Notes: generated from the letters alone by a model not told the origin. A stretch of DNA of 64,000 nt from Stenomitos rutilans HA7619-LM2 (GCA_019358945.1 JAHHIE010000007.1:1-64000); one strand, 5' to 3'. Shown: positions 9,079 to 17,366, numbered from the stretch's first letter. Numbers and translations are program-made.

Positions 9079-9902
9079 GGTAGTACCTTTTCGTAAAGGC
9101 TAGATAAAATAGGGAATGACTGCCATCTTCATCTCCTATGTCCAGCATTCCTCCCTTTCTGCATTGTCCTAATTGTGGCTCAGAAGACATCATGAAAAAT
9201 GGCACCACCTGACGCGGCAAACAAACTACAAATGCCGCGATTGTGGTCGCCAATTTGTGGAAAATCCGCAGTGGCAACGTCGAGAAAAAGATAGCACTGT
9301 GATGATTGACCGCCTGCTGTTAGAGAAGATTCCTTTAGCTGGCATTGCCCGTGTGCTGAAGTTGTCAGAGTCCTGGCTACAAGGATATGTCAACCAATGC
9401 TACAGGGTGATACCGAAACCTAAAGGAGCATTGAGTGTGCAAATGGATGAATTGTGGTCCTTTGTCAATGACAAAGGCAACAAGCAGTGGGTGTAGTTAG
9501 CGCTCGATGTCGGCGCTCGTGAGATTGTGGGCTGTCACGTTGGTGATCGTTCCAAAGACTCTGCTTTCGCCCTTTGGCAATCGATGCCAGCGGTGTATCG
9601 ACAATGCGCCATGATTTTCACCGACCATTGGGAGGCATATAAGGTAGTCTTACCGAGCAAGCGGCACTGTGCAGTAGGGAAAGAAACGGGATTGACCAGT
9701 GACATTGAACGCTTCAATAACACGTTACGACAACGAGTTTCGCGGTTGGTGAGACAAACCTTATCGTTTTCTAAGAAAGTGGATAATCACATTAGCGCCA
9801 TTTGAAATTTCATCCATGACTACAACGAACAAACTCGTTTAGAGCAAGCAAGTTGTTAAGAGCGCACCGCTTTTTCCCTATCCTTTACTAAAAAAGACTA
9901 CC
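9079..9902 (+). mobile_element. Degenerate IS1-family insertion sequence
   Basis: The inverted-repeat ends are GGTAGTACCTTTTCGTAAAG (from 9079) and the inverse of CTTTACTAAAAAAGACTACC (ending 9902), which match imperfectly over about 25 bases. They enclose a broken IS1-type transposase. The length, about 824 bases, is near that of IS1 (768). No direct target repeat is obvious. With three disruptions in the transposase, it cannot move on its own. Confidence 0.7.
9138..9859 (+). pseudogene. IS1-family transposase, frameshifted and with two stops
   Basis: Reading starts at ATG 9138 with a zinc-finger-like MSSIPPFLHCPNCGSEDI. The frame is then lost at about 9200-9215 and resumes one frame over in YKCRDCGRQFVENPQW. 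It runs through a DNA-binding region and the DDE-type core (ALSVQMDELWSFVNDKG). An in-frame TAG at 9494-9496 follows QWV, where a Trp codon would be expected, and a TGA at 9803-9805 again replaces Trp before NFIHDYNEQTR. The original end is TAA at 9857-9859. IS1 elements naturally use a -1 frameshift between insA and insB, but the shift here is early, within the zinc finger. The two stop codons mark decay. Confidence 0.75.
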
Positions 9903-10493
9903 TCAAATTTTTGATGCGTTTACCCTGCCCCTACTCCCCACTCCCACCTTCTGCCGCTGTTGACTCCGAAATTCTGCTGGACTCACCCGCATTGGCTGTT
10001 TAGGATTCCAAAGACCAAGACCCAGCACTCTGGCATGTTCTTGAGCCTGGGCAAGCCGTCGATCGTACTTGCTGTTGGGCGGATGAGGAGTGACGATCGC
10101 ATACCCTTCCGCTACCAACACTTCATTCAACAAGCGATCGCCCTGCCACACATATGCCAACCGTCGTCCAAAGGCATCTCGTGGTTCAGCATCGGTTTCC
10201 AGCAGCACCGATTTTTGTTGGAGGTATGTTTCGAGCAGGCGTTTGGCTGCTGTACCCCAGGGTTCTTGACGCACATCAGGCACATCAATGCCTTCCAGCC
10301 GTACCCGTTCAGTTAAATCTGGCGCAGCAGCGACACCTGCTACTTCAAACTCTCGCCCACTCAATACCCGTTGAACGTCGATCGTCAGCCCTTGAACTGG
10401 CACATTCGGCTGGCAACCCGTTAGAAGCATGAAAAAGACAACCAACCCCAACCATTTCAGATAATGTCCAACGCGATCGTGTGCCTTTTTCAT
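9903..10493 (-). CDS. Thermonuclease-family lipoprotein
   Basis: A 196-residue SNase-like nuclease. The N-terminus has a hydrophobic stretch ending in a lipobox (L24-T25-G26-C27), so export and lipid attachment are expected. The nuclease core shows VRLEGIDVPDVRQEPWG, then RDAFGRRLAYVW with the Arg/Glu pattern typical of the family. The C-terminus after about 170 is basic and low complexity. The TGA stop at 9903-9905 abuts the right end of the IS1 element, so the insertion may have fixed the present C-terminus. It follows the ferredoxin gene on the same strand and may share its transcript. Confidence 0.8.
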   Translation of the reverse strand: MKKAHDRVGHYLKWLGLVVFFMLLTGCQPNVPVQGLTIDVQRVLSGREFEVAGVAAAPDLTERVRLEGIDVPDVRQEPWGTAAKRLLETYLQQKSVLLETDAEPRDAFGRRLAYVWQGDRLLNEVLVAEGYAIVTPHPPNSKYDRRLAQAQEHARVLGLGLWNPKQPMRVSPAEFRSQQRQKVGVGSRGRVNASKI

Positions 10494-10502
10494 GCTGTCG
10501 TC

Positions 10503-10871
10503 CTAATCTTCGTCAAGCGGCAAGCCTACTTTTATTTTTCCCTTGCCGAAGTAACGACCAAACTGAAGCTCGTAAACTTCATCTTCATCCTGCGTTTCTA
10601 CCTCCAGGTCAGACCGAGGATAGCTCACGCATAACAGCGCATATCCACGCTGCTGTAGTTTCGGCGATAAGCCCATTGCTTCTGGTTGACAGAGGTCTCC
10701 AGACAGAACACGCACTGCACAAGTCGTACAGGCTCCATTACGGCAAGCAAACGGAAGCGTCACCCCCTGAGCTTCAGCCGTTTGTAGAATGTAGCGATCG
10801 TCAGGAATCTTGACCGTATGCAGTTGATTAGTGCGGCGGTCGTGAATGCGAACAGTATAAGAATGCGGCAT
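10503..10871 (-). CDS. Plant-type 2Fe-2S ferredoxin
   Basis: A 122-residue electron carrier. The cluster ligands are C43, C48, C51 and C81, in FACRNGACTTCAVRV and YALLCVSYP. An extended C-terminus (about residues 95-122, EDEVYELQFGRYFGKGKI) is characteristic of a cyanobacterial branch related to FdxC-type ferredoxins rather than the photosynthetic PetF. The frame opens at 10943, but ATG 10871 (MPHSYTVRIH) begins the fold. The nuclease gene lies 9 bases downstream on the same strand. Confidence 0.85.
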   Translation of the reverse strand: MPHSYTVRIHDRRTNQLHTVKIPDDRYILQTAEAQGVTLPFACRNGACTTCAVRVLSGDLCQPEAMGLSPKLQQRGYALLCVSYPRSDLEVETQDEDEVYELQFGRYFGKGKIKVGLPLDED

Positions 10872-11040
10872 AGCTTCAGCGTTAGACTGCCATCGATAAA
10901 CGGCTAAGTGTGAATGGTTGGACAATGAGCGGTGGCTTTTCATGAGTAGCCTCCAGATTTACGCTCAAGCCCCTTGTCTAAAGTCTACCTGCTTCTGCTA
11001 GGATAGTTATCCTGTGACTGTTCATACAGTACAGCCCTAT

Positions 11041-11127
11041 GGAGAGATGGCCGAGTGGTTGAAGGCGCAGCACTGGAAATGCTGTTTAGGGGTAACTTTA
11101 ACGAGGGTTCGAATCCCTCTCTCTCCG
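11041..11127 (+). tRNA. tRNA-Ser(GGA)
   Basis: An 87-base class II tRNA. The acceptor stem GGAGAGA pairs with TCTCTCC, the anticodon loop CTGGAAA gives anticodon GGA (reads UCC/UCU), a long variable arm is present, and the T-arm GAGGGTTCGAATCCCTC is perfect. The discriminator base is G. No CCA is encoded. Confidence 0.95.
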
Positions 11128-11250
11128 TCCTAAAACCAAGGTATATCAGGGTTTAGAAGCATTTCTTGCTTTCACTCAGAAGCCTTTTTTCTGGATCGTT
11201 TCGTGGTGAATGCCAAAATGCCCTGCTAAAGAGAAAGCAATTGCGATGGC

Positions 11251-12141
11251 TTAGAGCACAGTTGCCACCCACGATCGCAGCAACTCATTGACCTGATCGG
11301 GAACCTCATCATGAGGACAGTGCCCTGCCCGCAAGTAATATTCGGTGAGTTTGGGATGATATTGCCGAAACTTCGCACCCCGCTCTCTAGCGTTGATCCA
11401 GGGGTCGGCTTCGCCCCAGAGCATCAGTAGGGGACGGTTCAGTTGCCCCAGCAAGACATCTACTTTTTCACCCTGAGGCGTGTTGAAAACCGACGCAAAA
11501 ACTTTGGGCGCACCTGGATCGCATGAAGGCTGATAGATTTCCTCTACAAGCTGGTCTGTAACAGCCGCTTGGTCTAAATAGACTTTTTCTAACGTCTTGC
11601 GGATGAGAGACTTCTGGCGCACATATTGAAAGAGCAAAAAACTCGCCCACTCCTGACGAAAGAGCGTTTGCACGACTTTGCCCATCACTTCGCGAACTGG
11701 ATCAGGTTTTGTGGTGCCCTGAATGTCAGTAAACGGGCCTGCGCTATTCACAAGCACCAGCCCTGCTACAGACTCTGGGCGCTGCGCTGCAACGCAGAGA
11801 GCCGCATACCCACCCAGAGAATTGCCCACTAAAACCGCAGGCCGACCAATCACCTGCGTAATAAATTCATGGAGTTGGTCGCGCCACAAATCGCCACTGT
11901 AAGCGCGATCGGGTTTCGCCGACCGCCCAAAGCCCAGTAGATCGATCGCCCAGACTTCAAACTCCTCACTCAAACCCGCGATCGTCTTACGCCAATGATC
12001 TGTAGACGCGCCAAACCCATGAATCAGCAGCAGTGGAGGACGTTGTGCCTGACACGTTCCAGCTTTGACGTAATAAATGGGCTGCTGTTGCCACTGCCAA
12101 TATTGACCAGGTTTAGGAAGAGAAAGCGGAGGAGCTTGCAT
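11251..12141 (-). CDS. Alpha/beta-fold hydrolase
   Basis: A 296-residue soluble hydrolase. The oxyanion-hole segment is LLLIHGFGASTDHW, the nucleophile is S108 in VGNSLGGYAAL, and a late Asp (LMLWGEADPW) and His (RAGHCPHDEVP) complete a likely triad. Close cyanobacterial and plastid relatives are annotated as general hydrolases or pheophytinase-like proteins. The substrate cannot be told from sequence. It is transcribed away from tRNA-Ser. Upstream lies a low-complexity repeat tract, so its promoter is within about 50 bases of the ATG. Confidence 0.82.
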   Translation of the reverse strand: MQAPPLSLPKPGQYWQWQQQPIYYVKAGTCQAQRPPLLLIHGFGASTDHWRKTIAGLSEEFEVWAIDLLGFGRSAKPDRAYSGDLWRDQLHEFITQVIGRPAVLVGNSLGGYAALCVAAQRPESVAGLVLVNSAGPFTDIQGTTKPDPVREVMGKVVQTLFRQEWASFLLFQYVRQKSLIRKTLEKVYLDQAAVTDQLVEEIYQPSCDPGAPKVFASVFNTPQGEKVDVLLGQLNRPLLMLWGEADPWINARERGAKFRQYHPKLTEYYLRAGHCPHDEVPDQVNELLRSWVATVL

Positions 12142-12189
12142 GAACAGAGTACGTAGAGTCGCCTCTGGTATTCTAGCGTGATGCTTACA

Positions 12190-12370
12190 GGCAGAAGAGG
12201 TGAGGAGGAAGGGGGAAAGAGAGAGTTTTGAGTTCTGAGTTTTGAGTTCTGAGTTCTGCCTCCTCTGCTCCCCCTGCTTCCCCTACTCTCTCCGCATCCC
12301 CCGCATCCCCTACTCCCCCTGCTCCCTCTGCCCTCTGTCTTCTACCCCTATCCCTGCCCCCTACTTCCCA
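12190..12370. repeat. Dispersed G/A-rich plus TTTTGAGTTCTG low-complexity repeat
   Basis: On the plus strand it reads as TTTTGAGTTCTGAG-type units followed by a C/T-rich run of CTCCCCCTGC-type units. The complement gives GCAGAACTCAGAACTC after a purine run, the same order as the insert inside panC (13681-13795). The 3' end of the ferritin-like gene ends inside this tract, so its last residues (about 10) are encoded by it. Confidence 0.65.
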
Positions 12371-13127
12371 CCAACTCCCGTTCAGCCGGAGCTTCTGACA
12401 TCTCGGTAGGTACACCATCTCGAACAAGGGAGGGTGATTTGCCACTCTTTTGAATGAAATTGCCCACCATTGCAAAAATAGCGTTCACTTTGCGAGTACG
12501 CCAGAAGTCAATCACAGTATCCACTTCAGAGCGGGGTAATCGTCGCTCTAGCGCTTCACGCAGGTAAGCAGCATGCCCGGTTTCGTCGCTGGCAACGCTG
12601 AGAATCCCTTTTTTGAGGCTGGCGCTGACAGGTTCATCCTCTGGCAAGACATTTGCCATGCGTACAAAGTCTTTGCTGGCATCCAGCTCTAGAATGTATG
12701 TGCTTCCCAAAAATGCAATCCAGTCGATCGCCTCTGGCTTCAAATCTGCCTGGGTGTAGCCTTCAAAATACGCATCAAAAAAGGGGTTTCGTTTACGTTC
12801 TTCAGGCTTCTCTTGCGTGTTGGTCGGTCTGGGAGAAGCTTTGAAATCAATCACCTGCTTGTTGAGTTGCTTCAGAGCGTGGGCGAAAATCTGCCCATGA
12901 CGGCGTTCGTCGTTGGCGTGACGAGTGAGCCGTTCTGCCAGCCAGGGATCGCCTTCTGCGACGGCACGATCGCGCAACGCTTCTAGATAGGGCACCGAAC
13001 CAGATTCAGCCAGTTGTAGGCTTGCTAGCGTGTTGGGTCGCGTCAACGGATCACGCATATTGCGGGCCGTGATGAACGCAGCGGCTCCCGAACCAAGCAG
13101 ATGTAACACCTGCGTGAAAAAGTTCAT
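12348..13127 (-). CDS. Ferritin-like diiron-domain protein
   Basis: A 259-residue mostly helical protein with two carboxylate-bridged iron half-sites: an early Glu in LAESGSVPYLEAL, the ExxH motif E74-R-R-H77 (NDERRHGQIF), a mid Glu in TYILELDASKDF, and a second ExxH in SDETGHAAYL. This places it in the ferritin-like superfamily. The reaction is unknown. The final residues (ELVGSRGQG) are encoded by the neighbouring low-complexity repeat, so the original C-terminus may have been replaced. Confidence 0.7.
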   Translation of the reverse strand: MNFFTQVLHLLGSGAAAFITARNMRDPLTRPNTLASLQLAESGSVPYLEALRDRAVAEGDPWLAERLTRHANDERRHGQIFAHALKQLNKQVIDFKASPRPTNTQEKPEERKRNPFFDAYFEGYTQADLKPEAIDWIAFLGSTYILELDASKDFVRMANVLPEDEPVSASLKKGILSVASDETGHAAYLREALERRLPRSEVDTVIDFWRTRKVNAIFAMVGNFIQKSGKSPSLVRDGVPTEMSEAPAERELVGSRGQG

Positions 13128-13341
13128 AGCTGTTTGAAGAAGAGCTTACAGACGACATCCTAACGCTCTTCGCTAAAATGGGCAGCGACAGGGCGTACCG
13201 ATTTCAAGTGGCAGCGGTAGCAGTCTTGCTGATAGGCTTAACAGGGAAATTCAGGTCTAGGGTGAGAGGCAGCCATTGAGCCTGTGATAGTGAATCGCCA
13301 TCCAGTCGTCTTAAGAGATCATTCATCCTTTGGGGGTTACG

Positions 13342-15012
13342 GTGCGTTTGTTTAAAACCGTTGCTGGATTGCGCTGTTATCTCGATCGATACCGCTCCGG
13401 TCAACCTCTCTTCGATCGCTCAGCCACAGGTGAGCCGGATGCGGCAGTGGCTTCGATCGGTCTCGTGCCGACGATGGGATCACTGCATGTTGGGCATCTT
13501 AGCTTGATTCAAAAGGCACGCCGCGAAAATCAGCTTGTCGTGGTGAGCATTTTTGTGAACCCACTTCAGTTTGGCCCTACAGAAGATTTTCACCAGTATC
13601 CTCGCACCCTGGAGCAAGACCGGGCATTGTGTGAGCAAGCTGGAGTCGATGTAATTTTTGCGCCCAGTGCAGAGGAGATGGGAGTTGGGGAGAGGGCAGA
13701 AGGCAGAAGGCAGGAGGCAGAGGCGGCGGGGGAAGCGGAGGGAGCAGGGGAGGCAGAACTCAAAACTCAAAACTTAAAACTCAAAACTCCTTTCCCTTCA
13801 TCCACCCAAGTCATCCCACCGGAAGCGATGACTGCTATTTTGTGTGGCCGCTCGCGCGTAGGGCATTTTCAGGGTGTGGTGACGATCGTGACCAAATTGT
13901 TTAACATTGTGCAGCCGCACCGAGCCTACTTTGGGCAAAAAGACGCGCAGCAGTTGGCGATTCTTCAGCGACTGGTCTTAGACTTAAATTTGCCTGTTAC
14001 CATCGTTGCCTGTCCCACGGTGCGCGAAGCAACTGGACTAGCGTTCAGCTCGCGCAATCAATACTTAACTGCAGCCCAAAAAGAGCAGGCAGTGGTGCTT
14101 TACCGTGGGTTGCGTGCGGCTGAGCAGGTGTTTCGATCAGGCGAGCACGTCAGTGACGTGCTGATCAAAACGGTTAAAACAGAGCTGGAGCGCATTCCTG
14201 CCATTGCTCCCGAATATATCGAACTCGTTCATCCTTCCACGTTGGAACCTCTAGACATGGTGAAAGAAACAGGCTTATTGGCGATCGCGGCCCGTCTCGG
14301 ATCAACACGCCTCATTGACAATTTGGTGCTATCGGCACGGCAGCCGATTGTGGCGATCGACGGCCCCGCTGGCGCTGGTAAATCGACCGTTTCCCGCCAA
14401 GTCGCGGACGAACTCAACCTGCTCTATCTGGATACAGGGGCGATGTATCGGGCTGTCACCTGGTTGGTGTTGCAGTCTAGCATTGCAGTAGACGACGAAC
14501 CCAGCATTGCCGAACTGGTGAGCCAGTGCGAAATTGCAGTGAGCGGTCATCCCTCTTCCGTAAGCGTTTCGATTAATGGTCAGGATGTGACGCAGGCGAT
14601 TCGGAGCTTAGAGGTCACGTCGAAGGTGTCGGCGATCGCCGCACAAGCGACCGTTCGTCATGAGTTAGTGCAGCAGCAGCGACGCTACGGCAAAGACGGC
14701 GGCATTGTAATTGATGGTCGCGATATTGGCACCTACGTTTTTCCTGATGCGGAACTCAAGCTGTTTTTGACGGCCTCGGTGCAAGAGCGGGCACGCCGCC
14801 GCCAGCAAGACCTCAAAAATCAGGGCAAGGGCGAAATTAGCCTGGATGAGTTAGAACAGGCCATTTATGATCGCGATTGCAAAGACAGCACCCGCACCCT
14901 GGCTCCTTTACGTCAAGCCGACGACGCGATCGTCATTCAGACAGATAACTTGAGTATTGCCGAAGTGGTTGGTCGCATTGTGCAACTCTACGCAGAACGG
15001 GCAGAACGATAA
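13342..15012 (+). CDS. panC/cmk: Bifunctional pantoate-beta-alanine ligase / cytidylate kinase
   Basis: The fused enzyme typical of cyanobacteria. Residues 1-about 330 are PanC (VPTMGSLHVGHLSLI, then GHFQGVVTIVTKLFN and YFGQKDAQQLAI), making pantothenate from pantoate and beta-alanine. Residues from about 335 are Cmk (P-loop DGPAGAGKST), which phosphorylates CMP and dCMP. GTG 13342 gives the usual RLFKTVAGL start; TTG 13330 is possible. About 38 residues (roughly 114-151) are encoded by an in-frame low-complexity repeat (13681-13795) just before TQVIPPEAM. All PanC motifs on both sides stay intact, so the enzyme is probably still active with an extra surface loop. Confidence 0.93.
   Translation: MRLFKTVAGLRCYLDRYRSGQPLFDRSATGEPDAAVASIGLVPTMGSLHVGHLSLIQKARRENQLVVVSIFVNPLQFGPTEDFHQYPRTLEQDRALCEQAGVDVIFAPSAEEMGVGERAEGRRQEAEAAGEAEGAGEAELKTQNLKLKTPFPSSTQVIPPEAMTAILCGRSRVGHFQGVVTIVTKLFNIVQPHRAYFGQKDAQQLAILQRLVLDLNLPVTIVACPTVREATGLAFSSRNQYLTAAQKEQAVVLYRGLRAAEQVFRSGEHVSDVLIKTVKTELERIPAIAPEYIELVHPSTLEPLDMVKETGLLAIAARLGSTRLIDNLVLSARQPIVAIDGPAGAGKSTVSRQVADELNLLYLDTGAMYRAVTWLVLQSSIAVDDEPSIAELVSQCEIAVSGHPSSVSVSINGQDVTQAIRSLEVTSKVSAIAAQATVRHELVQQQRRYGKDGGIVIDGRDIGTYVFPDAELKLFLTASVQERARRRQQDLKNQGKGEISLDELEQAIYDRDCKDSTRTLAPLRQADDAIVIQTDNLSIAEVVGRIVQLYAERAER
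13681..13795. repeat. Dispersed repeat inserted in frame inside panC
   Basis: A purine-rich GAGGGCAGAAGGCAGAAGGC stretch is followed by GGCAGAACTCAAAACTCAAA-type units. It is the same kind and order as the tract at 12190-12370 (complement). It encodes VGERAEGRRQEAEAAG and AELKTQNLKLKT within the PanC domain. The panC reading frame is kept. Confidence 0.7.
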
Positions 15013-15116
15013 AAACGATAAATGCGATCGCATTAGTCGCAAAGCAAAATTCTGTACTTGTAACGCATCAGGTTATTTATCTAGCGATCCTATTTGATTT
15101 GTGGATATGCTTCTGG

Positions 15117-15200
15117 CTTAGCCTACGCCTTTGGCGAAGCAAGCTACAGCTTCCCGCTTTAAGTTCCAGGTTGACCGCTGACGGCTGACCGCTGCTTGGA
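15117..15200. repeat. Dispersed CAAGCTACAGC / GACCGCTGACGGCTG repeat
   Basis: GCCTACGCCTTTGGCGAAGC and CAAGCTACAGCTTCCCGC are followed by GACCGCTGACGGCTGACCGC. Related pieces lie at 23925-23980 (complement, TGTAGCTTGCTTCCCG) and 60655-60710. It lies in the upstream region of the tetR promoter. Confidence 0.45.
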
Positions 15201-15216
15201 TCAAACACAACATGCT

Positions 15217-15245
15217 TTGCACGAATGCTTTAGGACTGCTATATA
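15217..15245 (+). promoter_or_regulatory. Sigma-70-type promoter of the TetR gene
   Basis: TTGCAC (15217-15222) and TATATA (15240-15245) are separated by exactly 17 bases. Transcription should start near 15252, and the palindromic operator at 15264-15279 would lie just downstream of it. Confidence 0.6.
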
Positions 15246-15263
15246 CTAGCTTGTATGCCCAAA

Positions 15264-15279
15264 AAGACCGATCGGTCTT
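15264..15279. promoter_or_regulatory. TetR-type operator, copy 1
   Basis: AAGACCGATCGGTCTT is a perfect 16-bp palindrome. It lies 15 bases before the TetR start and just past the predicted transcription start, as expected for autorepression. An identical palindrome precedes the thioesterase gene. Confidence 0.75.
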
Positions 15280-15294
15280 GATACTACAGATGTT

Positions 15295-15888
15295 ATGCAA
15301 AAAGCGGCAGAAACCAGAGCCAAGATTATTCAGCAGGCGGCTGGGCTTTTTAATCAGCAAGGCTACGCTGGCTCATCCATGTCGGACATTATGCGTGTCA
15401 CCGGACTGCAAAAGGGAGGCATCTACAATCATTTCAACAGTAAAGAAGAACTGGCCTTAGCTGCTTTTGATTTTGCCATTCAATTGAGCAGTCAACAGTT
15501 TCTTGAAGCGATACGTGGTAAACGCCATGCAATAGAAAAATTGCAGGCCATGCTCCAGGTTTATCGGCAGTTTGTGGACAATCCCCCAATTCCGGGTGGT
15601 TGTCCGCTGTTGAATACAGCCGTGGAAAGTGATGATGCTCATCCAGCGTTGCGTGATCGAGCACAGCAAGCGATGACATCGTGGCGAAGGCTGATCATTC
15701 GCATTATTGCTAAAGGCATTGCCAAAGGTGAAATTCACGCTAATGCTGACCCAGAGGCGGCTGCAACAATTCTGATTGCAACGATCGAGGGAGCGTTAAT
15801 GATGAGCAAACTTTACGGCAATGAGGTGCATTTAGAGCGGGCGATCGAACATCTGCACCATTATCTCGTTCGTGAATTGCGTGCATAG
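15295..15888 (+). CDS. TetR-family transcriptional repressor
   Basis: A 197-residue regulator. The N-terminal HTH (residues about 8-52) reads AAETRAKIIQQAAGLF, then GSSMSDIMRVTGLQKGGIYNH. The C-terminal part is a helical ligand pocket. AAGACCGATCGGTCTT palindromes lie before this gene and before the next one, so it probably represses itself and the downstream thioesterase and lets go when a ligand binds. The GACCGATCGGTC core is typical of AcnR/YcdC-like and other TetR regulators. The neighbour suggests an acyl-CoA or similar ligand, but that is an inference. Confidence 0.88.
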   Translation: MQKAAETRAKIIQQAAGLFNQQGYAGSSMSDIMRVTGLQKGGIYNHFNSKEELALAAFDFAIQLSSQQFLEAIRGKRHAIEKLQAMLQVYRQFVDNPPIPGGCPLLNTAVESDDAHPALRDRAQQAMTSWRRLIIRIIAKGIAKGEIHANADPEAAATILIATIEGALMMSKLYGNEVHLERAIEHLHHYLVRELRA

Positions 15889-15918
15889 GTACTCATTCAA
15901 TCTTTTTTTGATGTTAAA

Positions 15919-15934
15919 AAGACCGATCGGTCTT
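15919..15934. promoter_or_regulatory. TetR-type operator, copy 2
   Basis: AAGACCGATCGGTCTT, identical to the site at 15264-15279, lies 28 bases before the GTG start of the thioesterase gene. It likely lets the TetR protein control that gene separately from its own promoter. Confidence 0.75.
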
Positions 15935-15962
15935 AGTCACTTAATCAGGAGTAACCATACTA

Positions 15963-16382
15963 GTGCTTGACCCATCATCGAGACCATTACTGATCACGAT
16001 CGACATTCCGATAAAAACTTACGATATTGACTTTGCTAGCATTGTTAGCAACATTGTTTATCTGCGGTGGTTAGAAGATTTACGCATTAAGCTGTTAGAA
16101 GAACACTTTCCTTCGCTTTATCAGCAGCAGCAAACCATCTTTCCCATTCTATCTGAAACCCAGATCACATATAAGCGTCCCATTCGACTCTTTGATCAGG
16201 TTACTGGGCAGCTCTGGATGAGACACCTCACCCGTATCAAGTGGACAGTGCAGGCAGAAATTTTGTGCAACCGTGAAGTTGCAACCCTCGCAACGCAAAC
16301 GGGCGCTTTTGTCGATAGCAAACGGATTCGTCCTGTGCCGATTCCCAGCTTTATGTCGCAAAAATTCTTTGAGCAGCAGTGA
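15963..16382 (+). CDS. Acyl-CoA thioesterase, 4HBT/hot-dog fold
   Basis: A 139-residue protein starting with GTG 15963 (GGAG lies a few bases upstream). ITIDIPIKTYDIDFASIVSN and YLRWLEDLRIKLLEEHF fit the YbgC/FadM type of 4-hydroxybenzoyl-CoA thioesterase, in which an Asp in the Y-x-D-x-x-A segment is catalytic. It would hydrolyse acyl-CoA or acyl-ACP; the natural substrate is unknown. A perfect copy of the TetR operator lies just upstream, so expression should rise when the repressor is released. Confidence 0.75.
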   Translation: MLDPSSRPLLITIDIPIKTYDIDFASIVSNIVYLRWLEDLRIKLLEEHFPSLYQQQQTIFPILSETQITYKRPIRLFDQVTGQLWMRHLTRIKWTVQAEILCNREVATLATQTGAFVDSKRIRPVPIPSFMSQKFFEQQ

Positions 16383-16546
16383 GAGTGCCTATTCGCAAAA
16401 ACCATGAGATGCACTCATTTGCAAACATTAGAGGTCAGAATGACAAATGTTTTTAACGCCTGATTTCTGGTTGCCTACCGATGCCACGCTGCAAGAGCTT
16501 ACACATCACACGATGTAGGAACAGGCTCATCAATTGGTCAGTCTAA

Positions 16547-16924
16547 ATGAAGCAGGTTGACGATCGTCTTGGGTATACTGAGAACTCCGAGCGTCCATCC
16601 ATTAATGTCAATTCGTTTATCGACAGTTGCACTCTTATGACACGCCTAAGACTGAAGCCAGCGATTCCAGGTCAACCATTCCGCAAAGCCTCGCGACGGC
16701 TGTTGAGCAAAGAACTGGATTTGCTGCTGCTTACAGGCTGTTCTTGTCTACTGACCTTGCTGCATCACCCCATTAGCGAAGCGATCCAGGCCCAGTCGCC
16801 TGCTCGCAATGCCCCGATCGAAACCTCAACCCAGACAGGGCAGAGTAATGCCAAAATAGTCAGCCAGTTTTCTATTACCATGCCACCAGACCGTAAAAAG
16901 CTGAAAGTGGTAAAAGAAGGCTAA
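16547..16924 (+). CDS. Hypothetical protein
   Basis: A 125-residue frame with an internal ATG at 16637 that leaves 95 residues. It has one hydrophobic stretch (ELDLLLLTGCSCLLTLLHHP) that could be a signal or membrane segment, then a polar tail. No family is recognised. It lies between the thioesterase and a frameshifted membrane-protein gene. It may be real, but codon and start evidence is weak. Confidence 0.35.
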   Translation: MKQVDDRLGYTENSERPSINVNSFIDSCTLMTRLRLKPAIPGQPFRKASRRLLSKELDLLLLTGCSCLLTLLHHPISEAIQAQSPARNAPIETSTQTGQSNAKIVSQFSITMPPDRKKLKVVKEG

Positions 16925-16965
16925 GCAATGATTGGGGGCTAGTTTTTAAAGAGCGAAGGAGGCAG

Positions 16966-17366
16966 ATGCATCACTCTAACCAGGAAAAGTGGCTATTGAC
17001 GTTGATTCTGCTCAACATTTTTGTGTCACTGGGGCACTACATTCACAACATAGTGTTTTTACCGGAATACCACGAACCCGGATGGATTACTCCAGCTCTA
17101 ATTGATTCGCTGTGGATTGTGATGACCCCTTCAGTTGTGCTGGGTATGTGCTGTTCTCCAAGCGCAAGTTTTCCTTGGCTTTCGCACTGCTTTATGTGTA
17201 CTGCGGGTTAAGTCTGCTGGTTTTGGGACACTATTGGATCACACCGCTTTGGATGCTTTCCCCGATGATCAACGTGATCATTCTCTCTGAGGCGATCGTA
17301 GCGACTATGCTAGCTAGCTATGCCCGATGGTTGCAGGCACATGCAACAGATCAAGCCGCAGCCTAA
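16966..17366 (+). pseudogene. Small membrane protein, frameshifted
   Basis: The first frame (start MHHSNQEKWLLTLILLNIF) runs through two membrane helices to about 17140. The continuation, with two more helices (FSLAFALLYVYCGLSLLVLG and INVIILSEAIVATMLASYAR), is in another frame from about 17145 to 17366. Joining near CTGGGTATG would give one protein of about 133 residues with four membrane helices. The two parts have matching character and no gap, so a single base has been lost in or near the GGG run at 17142. It is either a genuine mutation or a sequencing error. No family is recognised. Confidence 0.65.

Noticed and set aside
12190-12370. Considered as coding (open frame 12185-12475 minus)
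   Set aside because: The frame is low-complexity Glu/Gly/Ala produced by the repeat.
16451-16517. Short frame MFLTPDFWLPTDATLQELTH-like after the thioesterase
   Set aside because: Only 23 codons; it may be a gene remnant, but nothing identifies it.
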